Below, one piece after another: positions 41,852 through 44,554 of a stretch of DNA of 44,554 nucleotides; the stretch's first letter is position 1, and the number at the start of each line of letters is the position of its first letter. The notes below the pieces were generated by a model that was not told the DNA's origin, ran no database searches, and saw nothing but the letters and a program-made list of their open reading frames with translations. The position numbers and the translations under genes were made by a program. The stretch is from an uncultured Mycoplasma sp. (GTDB lineage: Bacteria > Bacillota_I > Bacilli_A > RF39 > UBA660): the NCBI GenBank assembly GCA_946554525.1, contig CAMNSE010000011.1:1-44554 (forward strand), given 5' to 3'.

Positions 41852-42676
41852 TTATACTTCCATTGGATCAAATTCTTTAAAATTAACACATTTATCTATA
41901 TGGTTTAAAACTGTTAAATATAACTTATTATATTCTTTTTTATTAGTTATTTTCTTATCATATACAGTTAAAAACTTGTCAGTATAAATTAATATATGAT
42001 AGATAAATCCAGCTAGACGCTCCATCAGTATTGGTGTAAACTTAGTTATTAAGTCATTATTATGACTAAATCCGCTTAATTCTTCGAAATCAGAATAAGC
42101 ACCTCTATCTACTAAATTACAGACTGTTGCAAAGCTATTTTTTTCTTTTTTAGCAATTCTTTTTAGCCAAGCATAACCAGAAGTATCTGTGACAAAGTCA
42201 TTTTGAACGCCATATAATTCACATAATTCGTGATACAATTTTAGAGCATCACTAAAATTCTTCTTATGCTTATATCTACTAATAGATTTTAGAGTACTCC
42301 ATAAATACCAATCTTTCCATATTTCTATATCGTGGTATTTCTTAATAATAGCATAATTAATATAATTTTCAATTAAAACTCTCGTCATACTTCCAAGAGC
42401 ATTATAATTTCCTAATAATAAATTGGAAAAGGCTTCATGCAAATAATCTATTTGTTTTCGTTCAAAAAGGTTTAAAACCCATTCCTCAGTTCCATCTGTT
42501 TTTTTAAATAGTTTTAATTCTTTTTCCACATAATCAATATACTTTTTTAGAGCTCTAACTTCTTCTTTTTCAACATGATAAATATCACCCCAAAATTCAA
42601 AATGGCGCTCCATTAAATATTTCTCAAAATCCATATACTCACTACTTTCTAATGATGATTTATATTCTAGAATCAT
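41852..42676 (-). CDS. HEPN-like/DUF5677-like helical protein
   Basis: A 274-residue cytoplasmic protein without a firm family. The central LLLGNYNALGSMTRVLIENYINYAIIKK (about 85-113) resembles the helix with A-x-x-x-x-R-x-x-(I/L)-E found in DUF5677/HEPN-type proteins, several of which are RNases in toxin or defence loci. No R-x4-6-H HEPN catalytic pair is obvious. The start overlaps the end of the next gene upstream by 17 bases, and its ribosome site is weak, so it depends on translational coupling. The two proteins probably act together. Abundant aromatic residues and a net-neutral helical character are seen throughout. Confidence 0.6.
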   Translation of the reverse strand: MILEYKSSLESSEYMDFEKYLMERHFEFWGDIYHVEKEEVRALKKYIDYVEKELKLFKKTDGTEEWVLNLFERKQIDYLHEAFSNLLLGNYNALGSMTRVLIENYINYAIIKKYHDIEIWKDWYLWSTLKSISRYKHKKNFSDALKLYHELCELYGVQNDFVTDTSGYAWLKRIAKKEKNSFATVCNLVDRGAYSDFEELSGFSHNNDLITKFTPILMERLAGFIYHILIYTDKFLTVYDKKITNKKEYNKLYLTVLNHIDKCVNFKEFDPMEV

Positions 42677-43265
42677 ATTTTACTAATCTGTAGTCTGTTA
42701 CAATATTTTTAATATTAATTACAATTAGTTCAATAATCGTTTGAAGCTCAGCATTTTCAATTTTTTCAAATAATTCTAATATATATATTTGAGGAAGTTG
42801 TCTTGTACTAGCATGATGCCAATAAAAAAGCTTATATTCATTCATAACCTCTCTAGCTACACTAGCAACGCTATTTAAATTCTTAAGTAACTGTCCTCTT
42901 ACGTAATGACCATCACGTCCGGTTGTAGCCTCATAAAATGCACAAATATAAATAGCAGCTATAGCATCTTTATTATCTTTCATTTTGTCAATTAATTCTG
43001 CTGTATGAAGTGTACCTGCATTAGCACAATCGGCAAAATAAAGAAAATTACGAGGATTATTGCAAGCCCAATCAACTCTTTTTTCATAATCTTTCTTATA
43101 AACCCAGTCCATACCATAAAAATAACCAGAGTCATTATAATTATTTACTTTTAAAGTTTCGATTTTTGTTAAATCTTCATATGTAACATGATATATACTT
43201 AAGAATAAATCAAAGCACATTCTTATATCTTCCCACGTATAAGTTTTTATATTTTTTGTAATCAT
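42660..43265 (-). CDS. Uncharacterised protein, partner of the HEPN-like gene
   Basis: A 201-residue cytoplasmic protein I do not recognise. It is rich in Tyr, Trp and Asn, with motifs YFYGMDWVYKKDY, DWACNNPRNFLYFADCANAG, YEATTGRDGHYVRGQLLKN and FYWHHASTRQLPQIYILELF. The conserved-looking RDGHYVRG and WHHAS stretches could hold active or metal-binding residues, but that is a guess. It starts at ATG 43265 behind AGGTGATG and an extended -10 promoter. It overlaps the HEPN-like gene by 17 bases, so the order and coupling fit a toxin-antitoxin or small defence unit. Confidence 0.6.
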   Translation of the reverse strand: MITKNIKTYTWEDIRMCFDLFLSIYHVTYEDLTKIETLKVNNYNDSGYFYGMDWVYKKDYEKRVDWACNNPRNFLYFADCANAGTLHTAELIDKMKDNKDAIAAIYICAFYEATTGRDGHYVRGQLLKNLNSVASVAREVMNEYKLFYWHHASTRQLPQIYILELFEKIENAELQTIIELIVINIKNIVTDYRLVKYDSRI

Positions 43266-43284
43266 GCGAACATCACCTGTTTAC

Positions 43285-43293
43285 ATTATAACA
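43285..43293 (-). promoter_or_regulatory. Extended -10 promoter of the two-gene unit
   Basis: TGT-TATAAT on the minus strand (TATAAT at 43290-43285) with no good -35, as is common for extended -10 promoters. AGGTG follows before ATG 43265. Confidence 0.6.
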
Positions 43294-43368
43294 TAAATCA
43301 AATATTAACACTAGATGAAGCATATTTCATTACTTTTTCTAAATCAATTGGTACTTTATATAGGATTT

Positions 43369-44475
43369 TTATTCTATTTTCTGATTTATCTCATAGCTTG
43401 TAATTTTTTTATCCATAGTTAAATATTTATTATGGCTGATAATTCTTAGCTTTGGGTTTTCAAAATCAAAAATATAATAAATAAAAGTATTTTTATTATT
43501 TTTTAAAGTTTCATCTTCTTTAGCAGATATATTAAACCTCATTTTTGTTAAAGACTTACTTTTAGTAGATTTTACTTCAATTAATATTTCATTACCTTGT
43601 TCATTATAGCTTTTTATATCATAGCCAGCATTTTCATTTATTAAATAAGTTTTTTCTATTTTCTTTTGTAATTCCGGAAAATTATTTAATTTGTTTTTTT
43701 CATAATTGTAGACTAGCTCTTGGCCTTTATCACCATTTTCTATTTTTATTTTTTCTATTTTTATATAGTCTTTGGGCTTGCTAGGCTTGTTTTGCGCCCT
43801 TTTAGGAATAATAGCTTTACTATTTTGTTCTTCAAGCAATTTTGGAATTTTTCCTTGTTCTCTCAAACTAATATTACAGTCATTATAAAGCTCTTGATAG
43901 GTTCTAAATTTTGGATGCTGATAAACCTCTCCCGTTTCATATAAATAAAGGATATTTGACTCTTCAATTCTTTTTATTAAACTTTCAAAAAACATTGTGC
44001 CATAGTATCCTAAAAAATAGTTGTTTTTTAATATTTTTCTATCAACTTGCTTATTTTTAATTGCTTCATAAAATCTTTTTAACATAACTCCTGATAATGG
44101 CATAACATATTTTTGTCCTTTTAAATTATTTTCTTCAATTATTTTTTGGTGTTCAATTTCTTCTTCTACATTAAATAGTTCTTTATAAATTAAAGAAGAA
44201 TAGTCATGAACAAATCTTTTGCCATTTTCTTTAGCTTTTTCAAGGTTAATAATGCAAAAATTACTATATAAAATCTTATCGCTTAAATTTAAAAAAATTT
44301 GTTCATAAAATAAATAATCATCTATGTACTCATTAATATTAGGAATATATTTTTTTCTAATTTTTTTAATTTCATTTAAAGATAAATCATATAAATCTGA
44401 TAAATCATTGTTTGTTATTTTTTCTTTTATAATTAGCTGGCGCCAAGCATTTAATGTTAAGTCTTCAATATTCAT
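43369..44475 (-). CDS. DUF3883-domain protein, PD-(D/E)xK nuclease-like
   Basis: A 368-residue protein. The C-terminal third (about 245-350) matches the DUF3883 pattern: GDKGQELVYNYEKNKL, then NAGYDIKSYNEQGNEILIEVKST, where D...E-V-K gives the PD-(D/E)xK nuclease core, and FNISAKEDETL. The N-terminal ~200 residues are helical, without a recognised domain (LTLNAWRQLIIKEKITNNDL, possibly DNA-binding). DUF3883 is often found in restriction and phage-defence genes. AAGGA lies before ATG 44475. It is separated from the neighbouring two-gene unit by 100 bases, so whether they form one island is uncertain. Confidence 0.7.
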   Translation of the reverse strand: MNIEDLTLNAWRQLIIKEKITNNDLSDLYDLSLNEIKKIRKKYIPNINEYIDDYLFYEQIFLNLSDKILYSNFCIINLEKAKENGKRFVHDYSSLIYKELFNVEEEIEHQKIIEENNLKGQKYVMPLSGVMLKRFYEAIKNKQVDRKILKNNYFLGYYGTMFFESLIKRIEESNILYLYETGEVYQHPKFRTYQELYNDCNISLREQGKIPKLLEEQNSKAIIPKRAQNKPSKPKDYIKIEKIKIENGDKGQELVYNYEKNKLNNFPELQKKIEKTYLINENAGYDIKSYNEQGNEILIEVKSTKSKSLTKMRFNISAKEDETLKNNKNTFIYYIFDFENPKLRIISHNKYLTMDKKITSYEINQKIE

Positions 44476-44554
44476 GCTTATTCCTTTTTCTTTTTGATAG
44501 ATAATTTGTCAAATCAAGTGCAACAATTTATAAAATTATTAATTAACTCATTTG

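Overview
The window is very AT-rich Gram-positive-type chromosomal DNA. It carries lipid II amidation genes (murT/gatD), a dlt-like operon, TagO/MnaA/TagA-type enzymes, GH25 lysozymes, glmS, cysS and secG. Ribosome binding sites are strong GGAGG/AGGTG types, and promoters are close to TTGACA-17-TATAAT. TGA acts as a stop: glmS ends in TGA inside a terminator stem, and murT ends in TGA overlapping the gatD start. This fits a low-GC member of the Bacilli or a relative (for example the RF39/Erysipelotrichales-like gut lineages). That placement is inference; no rRNA gene is present.

Layout. (1) 1-2250: two tandem paralogues built of exact 90-bp (30-residue) helical repeats, each behind its own near-consensus promoter. 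(2) 2264-9243: a lipoprotein GH25 lysozyme, a glycan-modifying GT2/GT-C gene pair, a LysM GH25 lysozyme, and murT-gatD, in which GatD has lost its catalytic Cys and His. (3) 9342-18976: glmS, several polyprenyl-phosphate-sugar synthases (GT2 with C-terminal membrane segments) and large membrane glycosyltransferase-like proteins, an orphan Bro-N/DinD-like gene, and UDP-GlcNAc 2-epimerase. (4) 19181-24089: a phosphopantetheinyl transferase facing a dlt-like operon (adenylation enzyme, carrier protein, MBOAT, SGNH protein). The operon promoter has a run of nine G in its -35/-10 spacer, an apparent phase-variation switch. (5) 24262-36622: a surface-polysaccharide cluster with TagO/WecA, a pyruvyl-transferase-like protein, an FrhB-like Fe-S protein, Wzx flippase, Wzy-like polymerase, an acyltransferase, four glycosyltransferases and TagA. 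(6) 36659-39264: a Cys-rich surface protein and an RloA/RloB (AbiL-like) defence pair. (7) 39377-41748: a YugP-like protein that has lost its zinc-binding motif, cysS, and secG under a palindromic operator. (8) 41852-44475: a two-gene unit with a HEPN-like protein and a DUF3883 nuclease-like protein, probably accessory or defence genes.

How the genes work together (inference). GlmS feeds UDP-GlcNAc. The epimerase turns this into UDP-ManNAc. TagO and TagA build a GlcNAc-ManNAc lipid primer. The glycosyltransferases, Wzx and Wzy extend, export and polymerise a glycan on it. The acyltransferase, pyruvyl-transferase-like protein and dlt-like operon decorate wall polymers, the last one probably phase-variably. 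MurT/GatD-like proteins and lysozymes act on peptidoglycan.

The most unusual items are the repeat-solenoid gene pair, the poly-G promoter, the catalytically emptied GatD and YugP homologues, and the uncharacterised 41.8-43.3 kb pair. No gene-free stretch exceeds 300 bases, and I saw no tRNA, rRNA, CRISPR array or insertion sequence.
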